Positions 1 through 6,631 of a DNA stretch of 12,080 nt are shown here, in pieces (the stretch's first letter is position 1; each line of letters starts with the position of its first letter). This DNA is from an uncultured Bacteroidota bacterium (GTDB taxonomy: Bacteria; Bacteroidota; Bacteroidia; Flavobacteriales; BACL11): positions 1-12,080 of the forward strand of contig CABXPN010000031.1 in NCBI GenBank assembly GCA_902514225.1, read 5' to 3'. A model generated the notes under the pieces. The model did no database searches, had not been told where the DNA came from, and saw only the letters and a program-made list of their open reading frames with translations. The position numbers and the translations under genes were made by a program.

Positions 1-1438
1 TCTTATTTGTAAAAGAACTCCAAACTTCTTGCATCTTTTCAAGAGAAAAAGATTTACTTCTTTTTGAAGAAATTAAATCTATCTTATCCTCCTTTTTATC
101 CTCCATCATTTCTGTCAGAGATATTCTATTCTTTCTTATTTTCTTCTTTGGAGGTTCAGAATCTTTTGATTTTTCTTCTTGTTTTTCCTCTTTATTTATT
201 GTAATATCTTCTGAAACAACTTTAACTTCATCCTTTTTATCCTCAATTCTAGGAGTATTTATTTCGGAAGATTCTTCTGTTTTATTCTCTATTTTTTTTT
301 TCGGAATGGCTATTTGCTGAATTTCATTTTTTTTTTCAGAATCTAATTGTCCGATAGTTGACATTTTTAATAAAGTAAGTTCTACTAACAATCTTTGGTT
401 TTTAGAAACTCTATATTCTACATCACATTTATTACACATTCTGAGTGCTTTTATCAAGAAACTCAAATCACAATTTGCTGATTGCTCTAAATATTTTGTT
501 TTTAGTTCTTCTCCTTTATCTAACAATACTATTGTCTGAGGATCTTTTGAAACCAATAAATCTCTGAAATGAGAAGCTAATCCCATAATAAATTGATGAG
601 CATCAAATCCATTCATCAAAATTTCATTAAAAGTAATCATCACACTACTTATATTATTTGAAATAATTTGGTTCGTTATTTTCAGATAATAATCATGATC
701 TAAAATATTTAGGTTTTCAATTACACTTTTATATGTTAAAGAAAGATTTGTAGAATCTACTAACCTATCAAACATAGAAAGGGAATCCCTTAATGAACCT
801 CCGGATTTCTGAGCAACAATATGCAAAGCATCTTTTTCTGTTTCAATTCCTTCAGATTTTGCAACAAACTCCAGGTGAGAAATAATATCATTTACTTGTA
901 TGCTCTTAAAATCAAAAATTTGACATCTTGATAAAATTGTAGGGATTATTTTATGCTTCTCAGTAGTAGCCAAAATAAAAATTGCATGTTTTGGTGGTTC
1001 TTCTAAAGTTTTCAGAAAAGCATTAAATGCTGCAGAAGACAACATATGTACCTCATCAATAATATAGATGCTATAATCTCCAACTTGAGGAGCAAACCTA
1101 ACCTGGTCAACTAAATTTCGAATATCATCAACCGAATTATTAGATGCAGCATCTAACTCATGTATATTAAATGAATGATGTTCGTTAAATGATTTACAAG
1201 ACTCGCAATTATCGCAAGCAGTTACATTTTCAGTTATATTTTCACAATTAATTGTTTTAGCTAATATACGAGCACAAGTAGTTTTTCCGACACCTCTCGG
1301 ACCACAAAACAGAAAAGATTGAGCTAAATGATTATCCTTTATCGCTCTTGATAAAGTATTTGTAATAGATTCCTGGCCAACAACATCAGTAAATGTTGAA
1401 GGACGGTACTTCCTAGCAGAAACTATAAAATCATTCAT
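1..1438 (-). CDS. dnaX: DNA polymerase III subunit tau/gamma (DnaX), C-terminus outside window
   Basis: This is the ATPase of the clamp loader, which opens and loads the sliding clamp at replication forks. About 479 codons are visible from the ATG at 1438; the gene runs off the left edge. The N-terminal AAA+ module has Walker A GPRGVGKT (residues 46-53), four zinc-binding cysteines (C65, C75, C78, C81), Walker B with IIDEVH (about 126-131), the sensor TT (158-159) and the SRC arginine-finger box (170-172). The oligomerisation domain follows to about residue 360. Beyond it is a Lys/Glu-rich, low-complexity tail, as expected for the start of a tau-specific region. Two A10 runs in the message (residues 368-371 and 380-383) sit exactly at this junction and could yield a short gamma form (see finding). 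It is divergent from rpsF and has its own -7 promoter element. Identification is secure; only the C-terminal end is unknown. Confidence 0.96.
   Translation of the reverse strand, partial: MNDFIVSARKYRPSTFTDVVGQESITNTLSRAIKDNHLAQSFLFCGPRGVGKTTCARILAKTINCENITENVTACDNCESCKSFNEHHSFNIHELDAASNNSVDDIRNLVDQVRFAPQVGDYSIYIIDEVHMLSSAAFNAFLKTLEEPPKHAIFILATTEKHKIIPTILSRCQIFDFKSIQVNDIISHLEFVAKSEGIETEKDALHIVAQKSGGSLRDSLSMFDRLVDSTNLSLTYKSVIENLNILDHDYYLKITNQIISNNISSVMITFNEILMNGFDAHQFIMGLASHFRDLLVSKDPQTIVLLDKGEELKTKYLEQSANCDLSFLIKALRMCNKCDVEYRVSKNQRLLVELTLLKMSTIGQLDSEKKNEIQQIAIPKKKIENKTEESSEINTPRIEDKKDEVKVVSEDITINKEEKQEEKSKDSEPPKKKIRKNRISLTEMMEDKKEDKIDLISSKRSKSFSLEKMQEVWSSFTNK
292..301 (-). other. A10 homopolymer in dnaX message, candidate slippage site 2
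   Basis: On the coding strand this reads CCG-AAA-AAA-AAA-ATA, residues P379-K-K-K-I383. Losing one A gives an immediate TAG after residue 382. Gaining one A gives TAA after residue 385. It lies just beyond the oligomerisation domain. That both shifted frames close at once is seen directly; actual slippage is inferred by analogy with dnaX of Thermus thermophilus, where slippage on an A run makes gamma. Confidence 0.45.
327..336 (-). other. A10 homopolymer in dnaX message, candidate slippage site 1
   Basis: On the coding strand this reads TCT-GAA-AAA-AAA-AAT-GAA, residues S367-E-K-K-N-E372. One extra A, or a -1 ribosomal slip, turns it into GAA-AAA-AAA-AAA-TGA and ends the protein after residue 371. 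One missing A opens a frame of five further residues that ends in TAG after residue 375. It is the first of two equal runs, 25 bases apart, at the hinge between the clamp-loader core and the charged tail. Confidence 0.5.
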
Positions 1439-1464
1439 TTTTATTAATTAAGAATAAGAGATTA

Positions 1465-1472
1465 CAAATCTA
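1465..1472 (-). promoter_or_regulatory. Bacteroidota -7 element for dnaX
   Basis: The minus strand reads TAGATTTG, an exact match to the TAnnTTTG element used by the Bacteroidota primary sigma factor. It lies 26 bases upstream of the dnaX ATG, which implies a leader of about 20 bases. A TTTG upstream (1489-1486) is only 13 bases away, closer than the usual spacing of about 19, so the -33 part is not convincing. Assigned by consensus only. Confidence 0.45.
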
Positions 1473-1551
1473 ATATTTATGATGACAAAAGAACTCATTA
1501 TTTATAAAAAAATATTTTTTACTTTGAATACACTAATTTAATAAGAATTAC

Positions 1552-1559
1552 TACATTTG
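1552..1559 (+). promoter_or_regulatory. Bacteroidota -7 element for rpsF-rpsR-rplI
   Basis: TACATTTG, followed by C, matches TAnnTTTG exactly and lies 41 bases before the rpsF ATG. Transcription would start near 1566 and leave an A-rich leader of about 35 bases. The nearest upstream TTTG (1523-1526) is 25 bases away, longer than the usual spacing. The leader has no Shine-Dalgarno sequence and no hairpin. Confidence 0.5.
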
Positions 1560-1574
1560 CAAACCTTTTTAAAA

Positions 1575-1604
1575 ATGAATATTAACCAAAAGAAAAGAAA
1601 ATGA
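1575..1604 (+). CDS. Possible nine-codon upstream ORF overlapping the rpsF start
   Basis: An ATG at 1575 opens a frame encoding MNINQKKRK that stops at TGA 1602-1604. The stop overlaps the rpsF ATG (1601-1603) in the classic ATGA arrangement. The ATG would lie about nine bases from the inferred transcription start. Both ATGs are followed by AAT and preceded by A-rich sequence, so either could attract a ribosome. Translation is not demonstrated. It could equally be a chance ATG in AT-rich DNA, with the rpsF start in a different frame. Confidence 0.25.
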   Translation: MNINQKKRK

Positions 1605-1951
1605 ATCATTACGAAACTGTTTTCATTATGACTCCCGTTTTATCTGAAGATCAGGTAAAGGAAACAGTAAAAAGATACATCTCTTATCTAAAAGATAACG
1701 GATCTGAGATAGTATCAGAAGAGAATTGGGGACTTAAAAAACTTAAGTATACCATACAAAAGAAAAAATCAGGATTTTATTACTTGATTGAGTACAAAGT
1801 AAATGGTGCTGCATTAACTGAAATGGATGTAAATTTCAAAAGAGATGAAGCAGTATTAAGATGGCTAACAGTAAAACTTGATAAATATGCTGCTGAGTAT
1901 GCCGTTAGAAGAAAAAATAGACTAAGTGAAACTAAAAAATCTGCAGAATAA
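1601..1951 (+). CDS. rpsF: 30S ribosomal protein S6
   Basis: S6 sits on the platform of the small ribosomal subunit, where it pairs with S18 and contacts 16S rRNA. The 116-residue product is within the usual size range. It opens with the typical [15 protein letters not shown] strand and carries the conserved [21 protein letters not shown] region (about residues 42-62). The [11 protein letters not shown] motif (about 78-88) follows, and the tail is short, basic and charged. It is the first gene of an rpsF-rpsR-rplI operon. Its TAA overlaps the next ATG by one base (TAATG), which suggests translational coupling of S6 with its partner S18. The operon lacks ssb and priB, as is usual in Bacteroidota. 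An upstream mini-ORF overlaps the start codon. Confidence 0.97.
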   Translation: MNHYETVFIMTPVLSEDQVKETVKRYISYLKDNGSEIVSEENWGLKKLKYTIQKKKSGFYYLIEYKVNGAALTEMDVNFKRDEAVLRWLTVKLDKYAAEYAVRRKNRLSETKKSAE

Positions 1952-2223
1952 TGGCAAGAAATAAAACAGAAATTAGATATCTGTCTCCTGTAGATATCGA
2001 TAAAAGAAGAAAAGAAAAGTACTGTCGTTTTAAAAAGATGGGGATTAAGTACATTGATTACAAAGACCCAGAATTTTTAATGAGATTCTTAAACGACCAA
2101 GGTAAAATTTTACCTAGAAGAATTACAGGAACTTCATTAAAGTACCAAAGAAGATTAGCTACTGCAGTAAAAAGATGTAGACAATTAGCTTTATTGCCTT
2201 ATGTAGGAGACAACTTAAAATAA
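1951..2223 (+). CDS. rpsR: 30S ribosomal protein S18
   Basis: S18 binds S6 and 16S rRNA on the 30S platform. The 90-residue protein is of normal length and has the family's hallmarks: [16 protein letters not shown] (about residues 24-39), a [15 protein letters not shown] segment (about 46-60) and the highly basic [20 protein letters not shown] helix and end (about 65-84). Its ATG shares one base with the rpsF stop, so S6 and S18 are probably made in equal amounts by coupling. A 20-base gap separates it from rplI. Two cysteines (C25, C76) are present, too few for a zinc ribbon. Confidence 0.97.
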   Translation: MARNKTEIRYLSPVDIDKRRKEKYCRFKKMGIKYIDYKDPEFLMRFLNDQGKILPRRITGTSLKYQRRLATAVKRCRQLALLPYVGDNLK

Positions 2224-2243
2224 TCACCTTAAATTACTAAAAA

Positions 2244-2678
2244 ATGGATATCATATTATTAGAAAATATTGAAAAATTAGGATTTAAGGACGAAATCATA
2301 ACTGTAAAAAACGGTTACGGTAGAAACTTTTTAATTCCTACAGGAAAAGCTGTTTTAGCTACTTCTTCAGCAGTAAAAGTACTAGAAGAAAAATTAAGAC
2401 AACAAGCTAAAAAAGAAGAAAAAACTATTGCAGATGCAAACGCAACTGCAGAAGCCTTAAAAGGATTAGATGTAAAAATTAAAGCAAAAGTATCAGCTGG
2501 TGTAAAATTATTTGGTAAAATTACTTTATCACAATTTATGTCATCTGTTGAAAGTGTTGATATTGATAAGAACTTTGTAAATATTCCTAACGCAAAAGAA
2601 TTAGGAAAATATGAAGCGACAATCAGATTACACAGAACAGTTTCAGTTACAATTCCTTTTGAAGTTATTGCGGAGTAG
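2244..2678 (+). CDS. rplI: 50S ribosomal protein L9
   Basis: L9 binds 23S rRNA at the base of the L1 stalk and reaches out from the large subunit. The 144 residues include the N-terminal RNA-binding domain with the L9 signature (V21-x2-GYGRNFLIPTGKA, to residue 36). A long, charged, Ala/Lys/Glu-rich connecting helix follows (about 44-75). The C-terminal domain starts near VKIKAKVSAGVKLFGKIT (about 76-93) and ends with the typical RLHRTVSVTIPFEV. It is the last gene of the operon; a strong intrinsic terminator starts 21 bases after its TAG stop. Confidence 0.97.
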   Translation: MDIILLENIEKLGFKDEIITVKNGYGRNFLIPTGKAVLATSSAVKVLEEKLRQQAKKEEKTIADANATAEALKGLDVKIKAKVSAGVKLFGKITLSQFMSSVESVDIDKNFVNIPNAKELGKYEATIRLHRTVSVTIPFEVIAE

Positions 2679-2699
2679 TTAATAACTAAAATACATTTT

Positions 2700-2726
2700 A
2701 AAAGCCCGACTATTTCGGGCTTTTTT
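2700..2726 (+). terminator. Intrinsic terminator after rplI
   Basis: A perfect 10-bp stem is formed by AAAAGCCCGA (2700-2709) and TCGGGCTTTT (2715-2724), with the 5-base loop CTATT and a T run to 2726. It separates the ribosomal operon from the aconitase gene. It is by far the clearest terminator in the window. Confidence 0.92.
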
Positions 2727-2751
2727 ATTGCTAAAATTTGTCTAATTTTAC

Positions 2752-2759
2752 TAAGTTTG
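2752..2759 (+). promoter_or_regulatory. Bacteroidota -7 element for aconitase gene
   Basis: TAAGTTTG, followed by C, matches TAnnTTTG exactly and lies 19 bases before the aconitase ATG, giving a leader of only about 12-13 bases. A TTG at 2728-2730 is 21 bases upstream, close to the expected -33 spacing, making this the best-formed promoter in the window. It begins right after the rplI terminator. Confidence 0.55.
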
Positions 2760-2778
2760 CAATCTTAAAATTCAACTT

Positions 2779-5046
2779 ATGGCATTTGACATTAACATGA
2801 TAAAAGAGGTGTACCAGAAGTACCCTAGAGCAGTTGAAGCTGCTAGAAAAGCAACTAACAAACCATTAACTCTTTCTGAAAAGATTCTTTACACTCACCT
2901 TTGGGACGGAAATGCAAGTACTTCATTTAAAAGGGGTGAAGATTATGTAGATTTTGCACCTGACAGAGTAGCAATGCAAGATGCAACTGCACAAATGGCA
3001 CTTTTGCAATTTATGCAAGCAGGGAAAAATAAAGTTGCTGTACCTTCTACTGCACATGCAGATCATTTAATACAAGCAAAACTTGGAGCAAATAAAGATT
3101 TACAAGAAGGTATCAATCAAAATAATGAAGTGTTTAACTTCTTAAGTTCGGTTTGTAATAAATATGGAATTGGTTTTTGGAAACCAGGAGCTGGAATCAT
3201 ACATCAAGTAGTATTAGAAAATTATGCTTTCCCTGGAGGAATGATGATTGGTACTGACTCACACACAGTAAATGCAGGAGGACTAGGAATGGTAGCGATT
3301 GGTGTTGGTGGAGCAGATGCAGTAGATGTAATGGCAGGTATGCCTTGGGAACTTAAATTCCCAAAATTAATAGGAGTAAAACTTACAGGAAACCTTAACG
3401 GATGGACAGCTGCAAAAGATGTAATACTGAAAGTTGCAGGGATAGTTTCTGCAAAAGGAGGTACAGGTGCAATTGTTGAATATTTTGGAGATGGAGCAAC
3501 TTCTCTTTCTGCAACAGGAAAAGGAACTATCTGTAATATGGGAGCTGAAATTGGAGCAACAACTTCAACTTTTGGGTATGATGAAAGTATCGAAAGATAT
3601 TTAAGAGCAACAGACAGAAATGATGTTGCAGATGCAGCAAATGAAATAACAGAACATTTAACAGGAGATACTGAAGTTTACGAAAACCCTGAAAAATATT
3701 TTGATGAAGTTATTGAGATCAACTTAAATGATTTAACTCCTCATTTAAACGGACCTTTTACTCCAGACTTAGCAACTCCAGTTTCTGAGATGAAAGAAAA
3801 AGCAGTAAAGAACGATTGGCCTTTAGATGTAGAATGGGCATTAATTGGATCTTGTACAAACTCATCTTATGAAGATTTAACAAGAGCAGCTTCTATAGTA
3901 GAAGATGCTGTAAGTAAAGGAATAAAACCAAAAGCAATTTTAGGAATTAACCCAGGATCAGAGCAAGTAAGATTTACTGCTGAAAGAGATGGATTAATTG
4001 AAACATTCAACAAGTTTGAATCTACTAAAATATTTACCAATGCCTGTGGGCCTTGTATTGGACAATGGGACAGAGAAGGTTCTGAAAAACAAGAGAAAAA
4101 TTCTATAGTACATTCTTTTAACAGAAATTTTGCAAAAAGAGCAGATGGAAACCCAAATACACATGCCTTTGTTGGATCACCAGAAATGGTAGCAGCAGTT
4201 GCAATATCAGGAAGATTAGATTTTAATCCTGTTACTGATACTTTAACAAATGAAAATGGAGAAGAGGTAAAGCTTGCTGAGCCAACTGGACATGAATTAC
4301 CTCCTAATGGATTTGCAGTTGAAGACAATGGATATCAAGCTCCTGCAGAGGACGGAAGCAATGTTGAAGTTGTTGTAAATCCTGAATCAAACAGATTACA
4401 ATTATTAACCCCTTTCTCTCCTTGGGATGGAGAAAATATTTTAGGAGCGAAACTTCTAATAAAAGCAGAAGGAAAATGTACAACTGACCATATTTCTATG
4501 GCAGGACCTTGGTTAAGATACAGAGGTCATTTAGATAATATTTCTAACAATTGTTTAATTGGTGCAGTAAATGCTTTTGGAGGAAAAACAAATGCAGTTG
4601 TAAATCAATTAGACGGAACAACTGATGAAGTGCCAAATGTTGCAAGAAAATACAAAGCTGAGGAAGTTACAACTATAGTTGTTGGAGACCATAACTATGG
4701 AGAAGGATCATCAAGAGAGCATGCTGCAATGGAACCAAGGCACCTTGGAGTAATGGCAGTTATTGTAAAATCATTTGCTCGTATACACGAAACAAACCTT
4801 AAAAAACAAGGTATGTTAGGTCTTACTTTTGCTAATGAAGCTGATTATGATTTAATAAAAGAAGATGATACTTTCAACTTTACGGATTTAGCTGACTTTA
4901 CTGAAGGAAAGCAATTAACATTAGAAATTGTTCATACGAATGGAACAAGGGATACGATTATGCTAGATCATACTTATAATGAATCTCAAATTGATTGGTT
5001 TAAAGCAGGATCTGCTCTTAACTTCATGAAAGAGCAAAACGCTTAA
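2779..5046 (+). CDS. acn: Aconitate hydratase, mitochondrial-type
   Basis: Aconitase isomerises citrate to isocitrate through cis-aconitate in the TCA cycle, using a [4Fe-4S] cluster in the cytoplasm. The 755-residue length matches mitochondrial-type aconitases, which are common in Bacteroidota, rather than the roughly 890-residue AcnA/IRP type. The cluster cysteines are C359 ([10 protein letters not shown]) and C423 and C426 (ACGPCIGQW). The substrate-binding DSH is at 160-162. The swivelling C-terminal domain begins after about residue 540 and holds [11 protein letters not shown] (568-578). It also carries the catalytic [11 protein letters not shown] loop (639-649), in which S644 and R646 correspond to the active-site Ser and Arg. 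No key residue is missing. It appears monocistronic, with its own promoter, and is convergent with the next gene. No iron-responsive element or regulatory leader is visible in the very short 5' region. Confidence 0.97.
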   Translation: MAFDINMIKEVYQKYPRAVEAARKATNKPLTLSEKILYTHLWDGNASTSFKRGEDYVDFAPDRVAMQDATAQMALLQFMQAGKNKVAVPSTAHADHLIQAKLGANKDLQEGINQNNEVFNFLSSVCNKYGIGFWKPGAGIIHQVVLENYAFPGGMMIGTDSHTVNAGGLGMVAIGVGGADAVDVMAGMPWELKFPKLIGVKLTGNLNGWTAAKDVILKVAGIVSAKGGTGAIVEYFGDGATSLSATGKGTICNMGAEIGATTSTFGYDESIERYLRATDRNDVADAANEITEHLTGDTEVYENPEKYFDEVIEINLNDLTPHLNGPFTPDLATPVSEMKEKAVKNDWPLDVEWALIGSCTNSSYEDLTRAASIVEDAVSKGIKPKAILGINPGSEQVRFTAERDGLIETFNKFESTKIFTNACGPCIGQWDREGSEKQEKNSIVHSFNRNFAKRADGNPNTHAFVGSPEMVAAVAISGRLDFNPVTDTLTNENGEEVKLAEPTGHELPPNGFAVEDNGYQAPAEDGSNVEVVVNPESNRLQLLTPFSPWDGENILGAKLLIKAEGKCTTDHISMAGPWLRYRGHLDNISNNCLIGAVNAFGGKTNAVVNQLDGTTDEVPNVARKYKAEEVTTIVVGDHNYGEGSSREHAAMEPRHLGVMAVIVKSFARIHETNLKKQGMLGLTFANEADYDLIKEDDTFNFTDLADFTEGKQLTLEIVHTNGTRDTIMLDHTYNESQIDWFKAGSALNFMKEQNA

Positions 5047-5121
5047 ACAACACCTTTTAATACAACTAAAAATGCTTATCAATTGATTTAGTATTTGATG
5101 TAGCTATGCAAAATAGAAATT

Positions 5122-5571
5122 CTAATAAGTAGGAACATCCTCTAAAAAAGTAATCTTGTTATTTTCATAATCCATCTGGCAGCAAAAATGTTTCATCCCG
5201 TTTGTAACTATTAGATATTTTACTTTTAACTGAGAGTTATATTTTGCAATCTGATTAAAAGTATCTTGATTTATTTTAACTTCAGGAGCCTTACATTCTA
5301 CAATAACATTTGGTTTTCCTTCTAAGTTATAAATAACAATATCTGCTCTGGTTTTTAAGGAATTGTATTTTACCATTTGTTCTACCCCCATCAAACCCAA
5401 AGGATATCTTTTCTCTTTATTTAGGTAATGAATAAAATTTTGCCTTACCCATTCTTCAGGATTTAGTAGTAAATATTTTTTTCTGACCTCATCAAAAATA
5501 TGTGTTTTTTCTTCCACCTTTTTCAATTTGAGTTTGTAAATTGGCAGACTTAAAATGGGTAATTTTTTCAC
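5122..5571 (-). CDS. Stand-alone HsdR N-terminal-domain-like protein (PD-(D/E)xK fold)
   Basis: This 149-residue protein resembles the N-terminal nuclease domain of type I restriction subunit HsdR but lacks the helicase and translocase parts. The core reads ADIVIYNLEGKPNVIVECKAP, with the likely catalytic residues D77, E92 and K94. A following QIAKYN (107-112) resembles the Q-x3-Y motif of HsdR nucleases. E64 may be a further metal ligand. The start is GTG at 5571; an in-frame TGA at 5577-5575 excludes a longer protein. No hsdM or hsdS is nearby, so a classical restriction role is unlikely. From memory, this family is found as a single gene beside holA in many Bacteroidota. A housekeeping DNA-processing role or a non-catalytic DNA-binding role are both possible. 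The function is unknown. Confidence 0.85.
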   Translation of the reverse strand: MKKLPILSLPIYKLKLKKVEEKTHIFDEVRKKYLLLNPEEWVRQNFIHYLNKEKRYPLGLMGVEQMVKYNSLKTRADIVIYNLEGKPNVIVECKAPEVKINQDTFNQIAKYNSQLKVKYLIVTNGMKHFCCQMDYENNKITFLEDVPTY

Positions 5572-5583
5572 ACTTCAAATTAA

Positions 5584-6582
5584 ATGAAATATCAGGATAT
5601 CATAACACAAATAGACAATAAAGTTTTTCAACCCGTCTATTTTTTAATGGGAGAGGAAACTTTTTATATTGATAAAGTTTCTGATTACATCAGTAAAAAC
5701 GTGCTTTCTGAAGAAGAAAAAGAATTTAACCAAACTACACTGTACGGGAAAGATATTGATGTATCAACTATTGTTTCTGAGGCAAAACAATTTCCATTTG
5801 GTAGCACATACAGAGTAGTTATTATAAAGGAAGCTCAGGATATTAGATCAATTGACAAGTTAGATAGTTACCTTGACAATCCATCTCCATCTACAATTTT
5901 AGTTATTTGTTATAAATACAAAAAAGTAGATAAACGAAAATCATTCGGGAAAAACTTAAGCAAGAAAGCAATACTTTTTGAAGGAAAAAAACTTTATGAC
6001 AATCAAGTTCCTTCTTGGATAAAGGATTTTGTAAAAGAAAATGGGTTTTCTATTGATGACAAATCTTGTAGAGTTTTAAGTGAATACTTAGGAAACGATT
6101 TATCAAAAATAAGTAATGAAATTTCTAAATTAATATTAAACTTAAATAAAGGTGATAGTATCAATCCAACAATTATTGAAAAGAATATTGGAATCAGCAA
6201 GGACTATAATATTTTTGAATTGCAAAACGCTTTAGGAGTAAAGGATGTTTTAAAATCTAACAGAATCATCAAACATTTCTCCGAAAATCCAAAGAACCAT
6301 CCATTTGTACTAACTATTTCTTCTTTGTTTTCCTATTTTCAGAAGGTCATGATTTATCAAAATTTAAAAGATAAAAGCAAGAATAATGCAGCTTCTGCAC
6401 TTGGAGTAAATCCATTTTTTATTTCTGCTTATCAGACTGCATCCAGAAATTATTCCATGAGTAAACTTTTTAAAATATTTACCTATCTAAAAGAATCTGA
6501 CCTTAAAAGTAAAGGGTTAAATAACCCATCAACTCCTACTGATGAACTTTTAAAAGAACTAACTTTTAAGATTTTACATTAA
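5584..6582 (+). CDS. holA: DNA polymerase III subunit delta (HolA)
   Basis: Delta is the clamp-loader wrench that binds and opens the sliding clamp, working with DnaX and delta prime. The 332 residues match the usual HolA length. The N-terminal region shows the family pattern PVYFLMGEETFYID (17-30), in the position of the degenerate nucleotide-binding domain, with no working Walker A. Next come a strand region ending in TYRVVIIKEAQDI and the KKxDKRK stretch (about 117-122). The helical lid has LSEYLGNDLSKISNEISKL (about 165-183), a hallmark of delta, followed by the IGISKDYNIFELQNAL hinge and the C-terminal collar domain. Its ATG lies 12 bases from the divergent GTG of the nuclease-fold gene, so its promoter must lie largely inside that gene. 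A TGAGTTTG at 5529-5536 is a one-mismatch -7 candidate. Confidence 0.95.
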   Translation: MKYQDIITQIDNKVFQPVYFLMGEETFYIDKVSDYISKNVLSEEEKEFNQTTLYGKDIDVSTIVSEAKQFPFGSTYRVVIIKEAQDIRSIDKLDSYLDNPSPSTILVICYKYKKVDKRKSFGKNLSKKAILFEGKKLYDNQVPSWIKDFVKENGFSIDDKSCRVLSEYLGNDLSKISNEISKLILNLNKGDSINPTIIEKNIGISKDYNIFELQNALGVKDVLKSNRIIKHFSENPKNHPFVLTISSLFSYFQKVMIYQNLKDKSKNNAASALGVNPFFISAYQTASRNYSMSKLFKIFTYLKESDLKSKGLNNPSTPTDELLKELTFKILH

Positions 6583-6593
6583 TCCTCTAGTAA

Positions 6594-6608
6594 AACAATC
6601 AAATTGTT
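6594..6608. repeat. Short inverted repeat touching the receptor-gene promoter
   Basis: AACAAT and ATTGTT form perfect 6-base arms around the spacer CAA. The right arm ends on the first base of the -7 element at 6608-6615, so a protein bound here would block the promoter. It might be an operator for the receptor gene. The arms are short and AT-rich, so chance is a real alternative. Confidence 0.25.
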
Positions 6609-6615
6609 ATATTTG
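6608..6615 (+). promoter_or_regulatory. Bacteroidota -7 element for the TonB-dependent receptor gene
   Basis: TATATTTG, followed by C, matches TAnnTTTG exactly and lies 16 bases before the ATG at 6632, so the leader would be only about 10 bases. No TTG sits at the expected -33 distance. This could mean a weak or activator-dependent promoter. Confidence 0.45.
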
Positions 6616-6631
6616 CGAACATTTTATTTTT

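Noticed and set aside
1560..1600. Possible S6:S18-binding autoregulatory RNA in the rpsF leader
   Set aside because: The leader after the -7 element is only about 35-40 bases, A-rich, with no stable hairpin and no CCG bulge motif, so the known structure cannot form here.
3867..4328. 153-codon open frame on the minus strand inside the aconitase gene
   Set aside because: It lies wholly antisense to a strongly conserved aconitase reading frame that includes the cluster cysteines, and its translation shows no recognisable domain. It is a shadow of biased codon use.
5047..5121. Bidirectional terminator between the convergent aconitase and nuclease-fold genes
   Set aside because: I found only the palindrome ATCAATTGAT (5078-5087) and weak ACTAAA/TTTAGT arms with a 16-base loop. 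Neither is GC-containing with a T run, so no terminator is called in this 75-base spacer.
5122..5571. Fragment of a type I restriction-modification system
   Set aside because: Only a nuclease-domain-sized protein is present, with its own start and stop and intact motif residues. Its neighbours are housekeeping genes and no hsdM or hsdS remnant is visible, so it reads as a complete small protein rather than debris.
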